Under the pieces are notes generated by a model. The model was not told the DNA's origin, made no database searches, and worked only from the letters and a program-made list of their open reading frames with translations. From Cheiracanthium punctorium (lineage: Eukaryota > Arthropoda > Arachnida > Araneae > Cheiracanthiidae), in the NCBI GenBank assembly GCA_038373885.1, contig JAWZYV010006116.1:258001-322000 (forward strand): a stretch of DNA of 64,000 nucleotides, written 5' to 3'. A program made the position numbers and the translations under genes. Shown piece after piece: positions 1-13,378 of this stretch (the stretch's first letter is position 1; each line of letters begins with the position of its first letter).

Positions 1-79
1 TTACACTTCCCATATATTTTTTAGCAAGGAGTTGTTTACTAGCAAGTATGCAAATTCATTAACATATATACAAGGTTAA

Positions 80-255
80 TCTAAACTCTTGGGCAACTTT
101 AAAGGGTGGTAACGCGTATTCACGTTAGATCTAAAGAGAACAAACAGCACCAAACTCCAGGCGGTTAGATCGATAGCCGTGCGAAAGGCTAGAACCCTGG
201 ACCTGTACACCTCAACCATCTCCCAATGTTCAGTGGTTTTATCCACTCGGCTATT
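80..255 (-). mobile_element. tRNA-derived SINE, decayed copy
   Basis: Read on the minus strand, this stretch begins with a tRNA-like head (CCGAGTGGATAAAAC, an A-box-like motif) followed by a B-box-like region near GGTTCTAG. It then has a tail shared with the copies at 32699-32945 and 34607-34844 (a stretch like ..GATCTAACGTGAATACG..). It is diverged and I see no target duplication. A pol III promoter origin is inferred from the box motifs and from the shared layout with the better copies. Confidence 0.6.
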
Positions 256-1124
256 CTTCGGCAATGCGCGGCTATTCTTCGGCAAGTCAAAAGCTGCGAT
301 TGTAATATGGGCATTTTAAACTTCTTCAAATGCCAAAATGTACTTTAAATTCTAATATTTTATGTGTTGTTAAAAAACCTTAGTTTACAAATTATGATCA
401 TATAATATGTAAAATATGTTAAGTAAATTATCTTAACTTAAAAGACTTGAATGCCATTAGAGGATAGTTCATGTCATCGATAATGTCGTTTAGAGTTTAT
501 TTCTCCCTTCCCGAAGATTCCCTCTAGAAACTGCTAATAATCATTGAGAGGATTTTTAAATTGCGAATTACACGCGTACCACGCGTCCACCATTGTTTCA
601 GTTTTAGTTCGGGAATCGAACTTGCAAACCTAACCTATGGTTACTAATTCGATATCTCAATGAATAGCTTGAGGAAGAACTTCTAAAACAATTTGACAGT
701 GTTTAGAATTTTAATTTACTAGCGGTTAAAAGAAAAAAAAAAGTTTCAGAAGCCGATGGTTTATCAAACTTCTATAAGTAAATTTTTCTTAATACTTCTG
801 AATTATATTTTAATAATAACAATTATTAGAGCTACTAATTTTTTAACCGAATTCGAAAGGTTTTGAACACGTGCGTATATGATTGAAAATTATACTTATG
901 TACCTAGTAATTTTAAGTGATTCATAGGTATTTTCAATTTATTTTGAAAATAGTAACAACAAGAATAAAATTAATAATGTTTCTTGCACTTTTTTTATTT
1001 GAAAAGTATTTTGTACTCCTGTGTCAATGGTGGGGGTGTTTTGAAGATGTGTTCGGATTTCTGTGCCTATGCTTGAACATCCGCTTATAAATCCACGTCA
1101 GCGAAAGACACAAACACATGGGGA

Positions 1125-1290
1125 AGGGGGGCGCAAATATCTTAGACGGAGACTTTTCTGCACACCTAATGCATGTTCATGTTACATATGGAAAAAACCA
1201 CACAAAACTCTATACCGTTAGACCGACGGCCGCGCGAGAGACCAGAACCCTGGATCTCCACTTAAGCCATCTCCCAATGTTAAGAGGCTG
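1125..1290 (-). mobile_element. tRNA-derived SINE, truncated copy
   Basis: On the minus strand the segment matches the body of the SINE at 34607-34844: a B-box-like CCAGGGTTCTGG, then GGTCTAACGG and a GTTTTTTCCATATGTAACATG-like tail. The 5' A-box part is missing or unrecognisable. It has no coding capacity of its own. Confidence 0.5.
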
Positions 1291-1299
1291 TATTTTGCT

Positions 1300-3630
1300 C
1301 TGTCATTAATGTCTGCCAGTCTTCTTAATTTTTTTTCTTAAATTTCTTTTGTTGCTGAGCTTATTCTTGAAACTAATATTTTGCATACAACATTTCATAC
1401 TTTTTGAGCTCTTTTCAAAGGTTTCTACCTATCATAATCTCCTTAGGACAAAAAAAAAAACTTCTTTTGTTAGCATACTTTTATAGCTGCTAGTTTTAAA
1501 ATTTACTAAAAATGTATTGTTTGCAGCTGTATCACCGATTATATACCCGATTGTTTGGCAAACGAAAGAGGCAATTTCGCTTTGCAAGATTTTGCACCTT
1601 GCAATACATAGAAGGTTATTTAAACATTAAAAATTTGAAAATAAAATAATTCTACGTGCAGTTTAAATGTACACAGGATGCATTAAACAAAGCTTTAATG
1701 AGGTCTTTGCTTATACGAATATACACACAGTTTATTTTTTAATGTATGCTATCTTAACATAATTTAAAAGAATAGGCAGGCGTATGAATTCAAACATTAT
1801 TTCAGACATTTTTACCCTCTCGTCACCCTGAAACTCATATGAGGCTCCTACTTCAAATAGCAATATTTAGAGAGAAAACATTTGAATTTAGTATTTTTTT
1901 CTTTCAGTGATATCAATATCATTCATTCATGTAGAAAGTATAGGAGGCTCTTAACTAGATGCATAAATCGTGCCTAGATTGCAGTACTAGTCCATTGAGA
2001 TCATTTTTTACAGTTTTCGCTTCATTGTTTCAGGAGAAAAATTTAAAAAATATTGATGCTGCTTTTTTACCGTTTTTTTTTTAAGGTAAGTATAGTTTTT
2101 TTCTTATTCCTCAACCTTTACCAAATATGTGCATCCTTTTAAATTAATTTTAGCATAACAAAATGCTTCGAAAATGTAGAAATTATTATTAGAAATATCT
2201 AATATTAATCGACATTAGAAAAAAATATTTTTGCACGATTTATAATAGTATTTCAGATGCATTAAATTCTAGACAGATTTTTTTTCTCTGATTTTTCATA
2301 ATTCGGTGACGAGACGGTTAAAAGAACATCATTACATTAAAATTCATCTTCAAGAACTGCATTGAAAATGAACTCAAAACACAAGCTTTACCGGGGGAAA
2401 AAATTTCAGAATATTTTGAAGGATGAAGGGATTTCTACGTGGAAAGTTCTTTCACCGCGTTCTTCGAAAAGCTGTAAATTAATGAAGGGCAGATTCGCGC
2501 CCAAAAGCCCCATAAACGGGGGGTAGAGAGACTCGTCCAATTGCCCCCTCTGAAACCAGGAAACGATTTCTTCGGTTTGGCATTTCAGAGGTGGGGAGAA
2601 GCTCGCGTCCAAAAGCCCCATAAACCCTCCTCGTGTTGGGGGACTGGGGGGATGTCTCTTTGATGCATCGACCTTTCACTGAAGGTCGATGCTTTGATGA
2701 GAAAAGGGGGATGGCAATCAACAGTGTAAAAAATAATTCATCTATAATTTTTTTTATTAATGGACCGATTTGTTTGAAACTTTGGGGATCCCTTTTAAAT
2801 GCAAAAATTGATTCAGAGTCCAAATTTTAAAAAGACATCTTAATTTGAACAAAAGTTAGAAATTTATTTTCTGAACATATTTTTTTTCTTTGTTTCTTTG
2901 TGATAACGGAATTTGTAAAGGAATATATATTGAATAACTGGAATAGATATTTATACCATTATATGGTTATTTCGAACAGAAGTGTTATTAATAATTTCAT
3001 GCATTAACTATATTTTAATTGTTTGTACTATTGGATTAATTCTTACAAAAATTAATAAAAATGAAAATTTAGGTTTAGAACAACTTAACTTTATTAAGTG
3101 TTTCTTAATTTAAGCTTTTATTGATGATTCTTAACAAGGGGATCAAATAAACAGTTTATTAAAATGTGCTTCTTATGCAAAATGTTTACTTAATTAAGCA
3201 TTTTCTTGTCTGTTAGGTATGTTTGGGTGATTATTTTTGTTATAAAAAGATAAAATCCCTTAAAAATCTTTTAAAGAAATATTCTTATTAACTTAACTAT
3301 TTATAATTTATTTTAATAAGTTAATTAACGAACTTAATTAAAATGTAATTAATTCTTTTACATTAATTAGCTTTATCAACTTTATTAATTTTAATAAAGG
3401 CTAGTAATTAATTTATTAATAAAGATTACTAATTTATTATTAATTTATTAATCAATATTGTTTTACTCAATTTTTAGGGTTTTTTTGCGAATTAGAAGTG
3501 CTTTTAATGAGGATATGCACTGCCCTTTTTAAGAAACACAATGCCTTTTAAAATAATGATGTCCTTTTTAAAATCCTTTACACCCTGCCCTTTTTCCTAC
3601 TTAGTCTCTGAACTTGACAACACGAGAAGA
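1300..3630. other. non-coding AT-rich DNA
   Basis: I see no gene here. Only short chance open frames are present on either strand. A short direct duplication lies at about 2495-2640, where a segment around CCAAAAGCCCCATAAAC occurs twice about 106 bp apart. The rest is AT-rich unique-looking sequence; 3300-3480 is almost entirely A, T and short TAAT runs. Confidence 0.5.
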
Positions 3631-3783
3631 ACGCACGTTTCGAAAGGAAAGCTTTTGTTCTTCATCAGCTTCAAATGAGCCAACTGAGAATTTGAGTGTT
3701 TATTTGTAATTTACGCAGATATCTAAAAACGGGAGCTTTGCTAGTTTATTATTGTTTCTGCGTCATTTATTATGTTTAATTTT

Positions 3784-4679
3784 CATGCGGTGAACGTGCA
3801 CGTTGAATCCGTAGTTCCGAAGGACCTCTCGGCGGTCGCTAGCTAATTCCAAAGGTTTTAAACATTCAGAAGTGCTCAAAGTTCTGATGAGGATATAAGG
3901 TGAGAAGGGAAGCTTCAACAATGACGTGAGACGGTTCACTTGAGTAATAGCAGTATAGCTGAACCTTTGAAAATAAACACTCAAATTCTCAGTTATTATG
4001 TTATTAAACTAATTGCTGTGAGTAAAAAACGAAAATTATATTGTGTCAAGATGCAATGATGCAGTGGTAAAAAGATAATAAATTATTAATAACGAAAATA
4101 ACTTTACAAGTAATTACATTTATGCTTATGAATAAAGACCCATACTAGATTTCGACTTACATCTTTTATAATTCTAAGAAACTACACAGCTAATGAACTG
4201 TCAAACGGAATATTATATTATTAAATTGAAATCTTAAAGACAAAATTAGGACTGAATAATGTAAAATAATTTCGGCATTTTATCTCTATAAATTTCTTAT
4301 TCGAACCGGTATTGATGTATTTCTAATATTTTAAATATTCCCAGTGTGTGAATACTAAAAATATATATTATGTAAGTACCTACAAAAATAAGAAACAACT
4401 TATTTATTCTATTTCATACCAAACTAGGATTATCAAATTAAAAAAGAAAAGAAAAAAAAAAAGGAAGAAAGACGTGTGTTATTTTCTACGAACCCAAAGG
4501 TTCAGCTATACTGCTATTACTCAAGTGAACCGTCTCACGCCCTTGTTGAAGCTTCCCTTCTCACCTTAGATCCTCATCAGAACTTTGAGCACTTCTGAAT
4601 GTTTAAAACCTTCGTAATTAGCTAGCGACCACCGAGGGTTTCTTCGGAACTGCGGATTCAACGTGCACGTTCACCGCAT
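3784..4679. repeat. long inverted repeat (foldback-like)
   Basis: The left arm (3784-3969) and right arm (4495-4679) are inverted copies of about 185 bp, separated by about 525 bp of AT-rich spacer. The arms share ATGCGGTGAACGTGCACGTT at the outer end and CAAAGGTTCAGCTATACTGC at the inner end, with a few substitutions and small indels between. A second small inverted pair around the left arm (about 3679-3701 and 3973-3996, ACTGAGAATTTGAGTGTTTA) adds to the structure. The stretch just left (about 3630-3680, ACGTTTCGAAAGG then CTTCATCAG) recalls ends of Penelope-like elements, but no reverse transcriptase is present. It may be a foldback element or two opposed copies of one repeat. Confidence 0.6.
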
Positions 4680-4699
4680 TTAAACGGTGATCATCAGTG

Positions 4700-7072
4700 G
4701 TAGGTTGGGAATGGAATCGAACACGAAAGCTATTTTAGTAATTGGTCCAATCCTATATCTGCAAAACTAAGTTGAAGGACTTGGGTTGAATCCCATCTGA
4801 CCAAAGATCCCCGTGTACATGTGCGGCGAATGTGCATCTTAAATCTGTAGGGCCGTATTTTTTAGACTCGGTAGGTTGGTAGGTAGGTGATGGCTGCGGA
4901 TCCAGGAATGACGCCATTTCTGGGCATGTTCCAAATAGTGGAGTCTCAGACAGAACGACAGACAGATAGTTGCTTTTTTTTTTAAAGGTAGATTCGCGCA
5001 GATGCGCTTGAAACGGATAGAAATCTCAAAATTTTTGAATTACAAGTAATGTACAGACAAAAATCTAATTATACGTATACGTACATACCCTTCTCTTTCC
5101 AGCATTGTTTCTCGGCAACTATCATTAAATATCCACTACACAAAGCGCAACAGTCAAGCTAGGAAGCAACGCTGGGCACAGAAGGGAAGATTCGCCATTA
5201 TTGCAGGGTGTCCACCAATGTCAAGAGGCAAAAATAGTATCATTAGTTATCTCTGGCATAAAAAAAAAAGTCGTCAGTTCAGTAGCCATTTTAATTTTAG
5301 TTGTCCAAATTAGTAACCGTTTTACATGATTTTGTAGTTAAAAAATAAACACACGTCGTTTAGCATCATTTAAGAATGAATGAATGAAATGATAAATTTA
5401 AAATTAGTTATGTAACAATTGAGAAAAACCGAAATCTGGCTTTTAAATTAGTCACCTGGAGTAAGGTACAAGCAGCCAAACACTCGAAAACAACATGAAA
5501 ATGAAGTTTTTTTTATTCAAAAATATCATCGAATTCACCTTATCTTTAAATCAGTGGCAAAAGTCGCCTTTTCAGTCGCCGGTGGGCACCCTGTTATTTT
5601 AAACAATCGGATTGAGCAGGTTCACCACGAGAAGGGTATTGGGTATTCAGCACAATATCACACACCCTTTTCCCCGGGCACGTATGTTTTGCAGACATTT
5701 TCTAAGACTTTCGTAGGGCAAATATATATTTTCTTTTTTTACCTGAGTTTGAAGTTAGGCAACGCCACTAGATTGGCCCCAGTTTATTTATTTATTTATT
5801 TGTTATTTTTTTAAATAAAAACAACTTTTATTTGGGTTGAATAAAGAAAAATCCTCTTTGAAAACAATGACGTACACATTTATTGAAAAAATTCATAATG
5901 CTCTAAAAATATATATATATATATAAATACCCTATTAAAATGTTTCAACAACGAGGAGCCCTTTCTGATAAAGATGAGTTAGGGCTCATTTTTTGAAGAC
6001 CGAGACCGAGCAATATTATTTAAGTCGGAGCCCGAGCCCGAATTTTAATTTTATGTATCAGCTAAATATACATAAAATTCAATCACCTCTTTGATAGAAT
6101 ACAATATATTTTGCTGTTTGTGCAAATTAAAGACAAATATAGTTGCACACTACATCAATGCACTTTCTAATTCTTTATATCCATGTTTATCAAATAATGT
6201 CTGATCTCATGACTAACTAATCAATATAAGCTGCCGTTCTGAAATGCCCAAATAGCTTCATGCACCTTCTAGGCGCCCGTGCCAATATATATATAGGCAA
6301 TGTATCCGCTACGTGGATGCTACATTGATTCGTAAGTTATGCCTTTTTACTATATATATATATATATATTTATTATTACTCTTATTTCCCCAATGAATCA
6401 CTTTTTAAAATCTGTTTCAAGGAGTATGTTCAATAAAGAAGAAATTTTTCACGTGCCCGAGCCCGAACACAGTTGCGAATTACAGAGCCCAGAGCCCGTC
6501 TCGTCTCTATTTTTTGAATACACATTTGCAAAGCTACTGAAATCACTCAAGAGAAGCAAATCTGCATTCTGTTACGTTATCTGAGGTCATCTGTTTGACC
6601 ACAAAAACGCCTCCAGGGTCTTAATTGCTTCAGGAAGGGAGAGTGTCCCCTCCGAGCGGTGACAGCTGTCAGCGCGGCAAAGTGTCACGCCTCTTCAACC
6701 TATTTGAAATAAAGTGAATTTAAGATTCGGAGTACGAGCTGAACCTTCCAACCCCCTTAACTGTGTTCTTTAGCTGATGTTTTCCTCTGTTAGTTGGGTT
6801 CGAATGCAGGTAGTGTAATTTTTTTTTTTTTTTTTTTTTTTTGTATTTTTCTATCACAGTATTCTTAAGTGTTGATTTCGTCTGCTGGTAGGTTTCGAAT
6901 TATTATTATGTATCCGTGTTTTTAAACTGCAGGTTCTCTCTATTGTTTGGGATTGATTGCAGCCAGGGTCCGTTTCTATGTGGTGTTCCATCCCCGTGTT
7001 AAACAGTTGCTTGCTCCGTCTTGACGTTGGGTTAGAATCCACGGAGTGTCCATTTGTTATTCTTTTATTTTG
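4700..7072. other. non-coding; microsatellites
   Basis: No supported gene. Simple sequence includes (AT)n at about 5911-5926 and 6350-6370 and a 24-base T run at 6819-6842. At about 4740-4870 a B-box-like GGGTTGAATCCC suggests a further SINE remnant, too weak to call. From about 6880 a short motif containing TGCAGCCAG, GTTTCT and CCGTGTT recurs and reappears after the insertion that ends at 8352. Confidence 0.45.
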
Positions 7073-8352
7073 TTACTAGCAGCGTGGCCCGGCGTTGCCC
7101 GTGCAATGGAAGAGAAATGCCCATTTACCTTAAATATAGATTGTAAGGGGAAGGAATGTGAATCCTCCAGCGGCAATGATAAAAAAAGGACATGGGATTT
7201 CCGCTGCAAAAAAGAAAAAAGAACAAAGCATCTGATAGCGTAGAAACTATCGGGAATTGGACGTGGCTAGGCATCTCCTCTTCTACCTGTATGTATTCTA
7301 ACAGTCATTTATGGTTAATCCCTTCGCAACTACTAAAAACAAATAGAGCCCAGTCGTTGGTATGAGATTGTAAAGGGAAAGAATGTGAATCCCCCGGCTG
7401 CAACGATAATAAAAAGGACATGGGACTTCCCGCTGAACCGAGAAAAACAATAAATATGGCATCTGTTAGCTTACAGAGGTTACCGGAAATTGGACGTGGG
7501 TAGGCTTCTTCCCTTCTACCTATCTGTAAGTTCTAATATGTAGTCTTTTATCAAAATTACCAACGCACCAATGGAAAACAAATAAAGAGTTTCCAGTCAT
7601 CAATATAATAACCAGTCTGCCTGAATTTCGCGAAGAGGGGGTATTGGATTAGCACGGTCGCCGACCCATCTCTCTTTCCCCTCCACCTCTCTTCACCCCC
7701 CCCTTCCGTCTCTCTTTCGCTCTGCCTGTGAGAAGAAAATTCCGACCTTGAAAATGAAAAACCCAGTGGGGGAATTTACCTTCGTTCCGGAACTTGCATT
7801 CTGGAGAGAATTTTAATATGTGATCTTTACAGAAAAAATCATATTAAAATATCTAATAAACATTTCCGCACGGTTCGAAATTTAAAAGAGAGAGAAATAA
7901 ATGTTCAATCAGCGGTAAAAAGATGGAACATTTTTGCCCATTAGGTTTTTCGATGCGACAGTTCAAAAATAGCATATTTTTAAAAGCAGTACATTTTCTT
8001 CGAAACAGGATTTCCTTTAAAAAAATCCCAAAAATCGGCAAATGTAAGTACGATTTTGTAACAAATTGTATTTGAAAAAGAAAACTCTGTAGTTTCCGAT
8101 GCTATAAAAAATATAGTATTAGGAGAGAAATTTAGCTCGCGATAACGTAAAGTGCGAGAAAAATGGCCAAAAACTTTACAAAACATAAAATAACTCAAAA
8201 ACTATTAATCCGATTAATTTCATTTTTACGGCATTAGCTTTCTCTTGTCCTATTTAGTCAGTGTGCCAAATTTGGTCCAGATCCGTCGAACGGCCTGAAA
8301 GCGTATAGCGAACAAACAAACAAACAAACTTTCCTCTTTTATATATATAGAT
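7073..8352 (+). mobile_element. interspersed repeat with GC-rich head, non-coding
   Basis: The unit begins with a sharply GC-richer head (AGCAGCGTGGCCCGGCGTTG) and ends with (AACA)n then ATATATATAGATT. This layout recurs as a high-copy repeat in arthropod genomes, from memory. Inside, a segment of about 170 bp occurs twice (7137-7305 and 7366-7540; shared pieces GATTGTAA.GGGAA.GAATGTGAATCC and GGACATGGGA). I see no reverse transcriptase or other protein. Related tandem sequence flanks both sides (about 6880-7050 and 8353-8420), so it appears to have inserted into a pre-existing tandem repeat. The class (non-LTR tail or non-autonomous element) is not determined. Confidence 0.55.
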
Positions 8353-9607
8353 TAAACCGTTTGCAGCCAGTGTTTGTTTCTTTGTGGGGTTACATACCCG
8401 TATTCTTAAACCGTTGTATATAAATATATATCATTTATATATATCATTACTATATATAAATATATATACCATTACACTATACCTATCTATCATTATAAAT
8501 ATTGCGTTCACACAAACTACATTCTTCTAAATTTACTAACATTTCTTAAAATACAGCTTTTGGGCAAAATAATAACAGACATGACATACATAATATTTAG
8601 GAGTTTATTGGCCTAACGGCCAATGTAACTGGCATTTGACAAATAATAATATCACTTCGCTTCGAAACTATTGCCTATATTCATTACGAAATAGTATTCT
8701 AAGACAATTACGTAATTAAAACACATCTGAAGCCAGTAATTACTATATATCACGAGGTTGGATTACATGTGAGGTTGGGATTACATGTAAAATATTATGT
8801 TGGATGTACCTTCAAAGCGCTTATTGATATATAAGTAAAGAATGATGTCTCAAAGATACGGCTCTTGACTGTTTTTCTCGCTGTTTCTTTCCCTGACAGG
8901 TTCCGCGTATTTTTACACGATGAATTCGGGGAACGGCGAAAGCAGGTCGAAAAGGTACGTTTTTCAGTGGTTCTTCTTTTTCGGGGCGCGCTTGGCGTGG
9001 AATATGACATATACATCACTTCCTTTACTGAGCGTTACTTCCGTCTGAAAAAAAAAAAAATGAGTTACTCCCTAGTCGCCACTAAAGAAGTTTTACTTCA
9101 AAAAAACTTCCGCAACTTTGTCACGGAAACGGTAGTGCTGAACACTGATTGACTGGACTTATGACAGCTTAATTATTTGTAACTAGACAAATTTCTATTT
9201 GATACTTTAATAAACGACATTGTTTGTTAAGTTTAAAAAAATACTAGTTTTATGAGACAGTAGATATTTTTTTAGTCTGAAACATTTTAAGCATTATGTC
9301 ATATCCCATTTGAGAAATCTGATGGTGAAAGTGCAACGAGCTGATAAGGGAGAAGAAAAGATTTATTTCTTGTTACAATCGTAATTCTTTGGTATTAGAT
9401 TGTACTCTAAAACTATAAAATCGAACTACCTTTAAGAAGTGCAATTTTCTTCGAAGGCTTTATATTCTTTTTTTTTCCTCTAAAAACTAACAAACAAAAA
9501 CAAATAGTTTTAGAAACAAGACACAAAGGTATAATTCTGTCAAAAACTTGCTCCTCAAAAATTTAGATAAATATAAATTTCAAAATCAGTTACTACTTCT
9601 GATTTGA

Positions 9608-9643
<36 letters not shown>

Positions 9644-11595
9644 AAGAAGGAAAAAAGAAAGAAAAAAAAGAAAAGTAAAATAAACTGCAGTTTAAAAGTT
9701 AAAATATGAAGTAATTAAAACACCCTTAAAATGAATAGATCTTACTATAATTTTGTTTCACATTAGTAATTTTGCGTACGGGATCGTCAGTTGAATGGAC
9801 TTTAAACCCTTGGAGCCCAAAGATAAACAAAGAAATAATCGTAACTTCATTTTGTGGATTATGTTTTTCAAATCAACTAAGATGAAATCATGTTTCGAAA
9901 AGCGATAAATAAAAGAATACATACACGCATTTTGTTTCTATTAAATTATATTACAAAAATTTATTATAAAATAAATTTTGGTTCCGTTTCAAATTTTAAT
10001 TTTGAAAACATAAACTATGTAATTTGATTAAATAAACCCTTAAGGGACTATAAAAATACTCTTAGGGTTTTTTTCTTAGGCGGAGGAGGAGATTGGGTGT
10101 TGAACAGTAACTAGTGGTTAATGAATATTTAGTATTTTCCAAATATATTTCAAAATATTGCACCCCTTGCTCTGCCAAATTCAATGAAATTCAATATTTA
10201 AAATAATTCCAAATTATGCAAACATTAAGTTTCTCCATAATTTTTGAAAAAAAAATAAATATCTAAAGTAATATGCATTTCCTAATTTACATGTTAAAAT
10301 ATTTCATTTCCATTATTATGCATTACAAATGCAATAAAACGCGATGAGCCTAATGAAAAAGCTTTTAAATATATAGAAAAGAGTTACTTTTACAAAGTAT
10401 GTGCTTAAATATATACAAAATATGTATTAGCTAAGATCTAAAATAAATTTCAAGCTAATTGGAGAGGTTTAGACTTTCACTTTTTATTCCATCTATGAAA
10501 AAATGCGCTACAAAATTACTTATCTACTCCAGTTTTAATGAAAGTTAAAAATTGAATCGCATACCCCTGAAATTGCAAAAAGCATAATGCAGAATTACTA
10601 ATTCACTTTATTTAAACTCTGATTTAAGCAGAACAGGTACTTTTAAGGAATGATAGCTGTTCGATTCACCATACGGAAAATATTTTGAAAGCTTTGCAAT
10701 TATCTGTAGTGGCGATATTTATGTAGGGATATGCATACTAATTTTTGCAGTCTGTTACAAATATGTCTGAAAGCGTCATATTTAGAAAATTCTTGATGTA
10801 TAAAAATGAAGTTTGATTGGTTTAAATTTTAATAAGTATAATTTCATTTAAGAAAAATGTTCACGTAAAATTAGGTATAGCCATGGAGGAGGCCTACATA
10901 AAATATTTTTTCTACATCGATAGTAGATCGATTTTTCTACATACTGCATTTTCTTTGATAAATAACAATTCTATAAAGTCTATAATGTTGCACTTACAAT
11001 TTCATTTTTTCAGGAAATTGTCTTATATCATGGAAACTTTTTTGAAGGTTAGACTACATGACGAGTAATTACATTCTACACATTTATTTGAAATCTAAAA
11101 TAAATAAATTGCAGGATTAAATATCTTGCAGTTAAATAACTGCAGTAGAAATCTATAACATCCCTTTTGAATTTGATAAATGTTAGTTTTATGAGAAGGA
11201 GAGCAGTCCTTATAGATTATTTATGAAAAAAATGTGTATTAGATGCACAATAATTACTACCTGAAATTGTTTTTATTAAAGTAAATGATAAATGTCTTTT
11301 AAATAACCCAGGTCACTTGAGCAAGGGGTAATGGTAAATAATTATTCTATCATTATGTATCTCAGCATCGTCTAGTCAATTCAATTATATTGCGCTTCAT
11401 AATATGGCCTGTATGACATGTCAATTAGCTTGTTTCGAGCAAATGTGTCTAGAATAAATATGTTTGAGTTGTACATCTCTATTCACTATCTAAATAGCAG
11501 TAGAGATTTCTGAAATTCTAGTCAATTGAATGGATGCAAGAATCCATAATGCTTCGATAAATAACTCTAATCGATAACGCTAAAGATATTTAATC
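8353..11595. other. non-coding AT-rich DNA
   Basis: No gene that I can support. A 33-base A run at 9609-9641 continues as a purine-only tract to about 9675. An (AT)-rich patch lies at 8418-8470. Open frames are short and without recognisable domains, including one at 8865-9152 that has no conserved motif I recognise. Confidence 0.5.
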
Positions 11596-11790
11596 GCCCC
11601 ACCAATGGCATAGTGCATTGCGTACTGGACTGGAAGACGGAAGGTGCCTGATTCGAAACCAGGTTTCGTCAGCCGACCTAACCGTTCGGAGTTTTCCCTG
11701 GTTTTCTCCGAAAATGAGCGTAAATGCGGTTTAGGTCATAGTGGATAATTGGCCTTAATCACCCAACAGAAATATTTAATTCGCGTACGA
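11596..11790 (+). mobile_element. tRNA-derived SINE, second family
   Basis: The segment starts CCACCAATGGCATAGTGC (A-box-like) and has a B-box-like TGATTCGAAACCA about 50 bp on, the spacing expected of a tRNA head. A body follows containing CGGAGTTTTCCCTGGTTTTC. The tail resembles the other SINEs here (GTTTTCTCC) but the head is different. The cloverleaf is too diverged to call a functional tRNA gene. No target duplication was found. Confidence 0.55.
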
Positions 11791-13378
11791 GTGGAAACAA
11801 TTATCATTTATGTTTATTTCAACAAAGCTGCTCACTTAAATTAAGGATTTCACTCACATTTATTGCCCAAAATAAATGAAGGTATATCATTACCGATTAC
11901 CATTTTTTTATGAACCTACAAACTAACAATATTTTTGGCGAGTTACCAAGCTGGCGAGTTCTGCGATACCTAATTGAAACCTTTTCGACCGTCAGTCGAG
12001 TAGATGAGTCGTCGTTTGGTTCAGTGATGGTAACTCGTGGGATATTTTTTTTTAAAGGGGAAAATCATTAAAAATTGAGTTCTAAGGGAGAAAAGGAATT
12101 ATTAGAAAAATTCAATGTTTTGAGGGAAATTTCGGAATCCTGATATTTTCCTTATTCATGTATCTCCTTTCTATCGCTTCCGATTAGCTTCGGCAATAAT
12201 TACTACTAAGCATAATTTTATCTCCTTTAATATGATGTAGGAAGTAAATTTGCATCAGAGCCATGTGGTGTTTACTTTATAGGTACAATTGGCCATCAAA
12301 AGAGAACCGAGATCTAACTGGTGACAAAGGAACGAGTAGTTTGAAGTTCGTAACTTAAAGACCGGGAATTGCTGTACTCCCTCTCAAACGGAGGTATCAA
12401 GGAATCTTTTGGGTACTTTTCTTCTGAACGTGCGATGGATTTGAAAAGTATACGTAATGTATGACCAAATGAAAAATCTGCAAATTTTATCAATAATCTT
12501 CGTAAATTTTAGACGGCCACGGCAATAACTAGCGCTAAAAAAATTAGATGTATCTGAAAATTTGAAAAGAAAAACCAGCCAGAATGGTTTAAGTTCTGAA
12601 ATTTAAACGTATCAAATATATTTCACTTCTGCTTTATTTTCGTGATCTAATTAAAAAAAAATGGTTATAGCTTTGAACGGGGGGAAGGTTATGGAGTAAG
12701 AAAGAGTTTTCTGTTTCAGAAAGGTAAACCACACTTGGAACATTTAACAGAAGAAGACAGCACAGTAGATTTTTAAAGTGAAGGGAAAATTATGCTTATT
12801 GGGAAAATTTTTAGGGGAAAATCCAGCGAAGTGGTTATCATTACTAGTTTAGTTTCGAGTGTTAAATGCTTTTGATTACCTATTAAGTGCATTTTGATGA
12901 CTGGATTTTTATATGTAATTTTAATTGAATAAAATGTTATGCTTCAGTTTCAGTTCTATCGAGTTTTGATTTACCTTCGATTCATAAACAAATAAACTTT
13001 CCAAAAACACTAATAGTTCGTATGAAACGCACAAGAAATCGCGCTTTTTATTTACTACAATCATTTATTGATAGTTCTACAAGGGAAGATCTATATTAAA
13101 AGAAAAAAAATCTGCTAGAATTGTATGTATTGAGTGACAGAAAAGTTAATAGAGATATACAGAGTGTCCTAAAAGTTCCCGTACAGATGGCATCTCGATA
13201 GCATTTGGATATTTATTTAGTTAAACAACTTAGCATCTTTCGTACGATATGCATTCAAAATGTACCACAAGGAGAGCATTTCTCTGATTGAATAAATTCA
13301 TTTCACAATGAAGAACAACATAACATAGAGCTTTATTCTCGCTTAACTTCAGCGCGAAAATTACAGAACCATATATAC
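11791..13378. other. non-coding, no recognised feature
   Basis: I see no gene. The sequence is AT-rich with only short open frames. A line resembling a mobile-element end (GAGTGTCCTAAAAGTTCCCG, about 13161-13180) is present without a partner. Confidence 0.4.
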
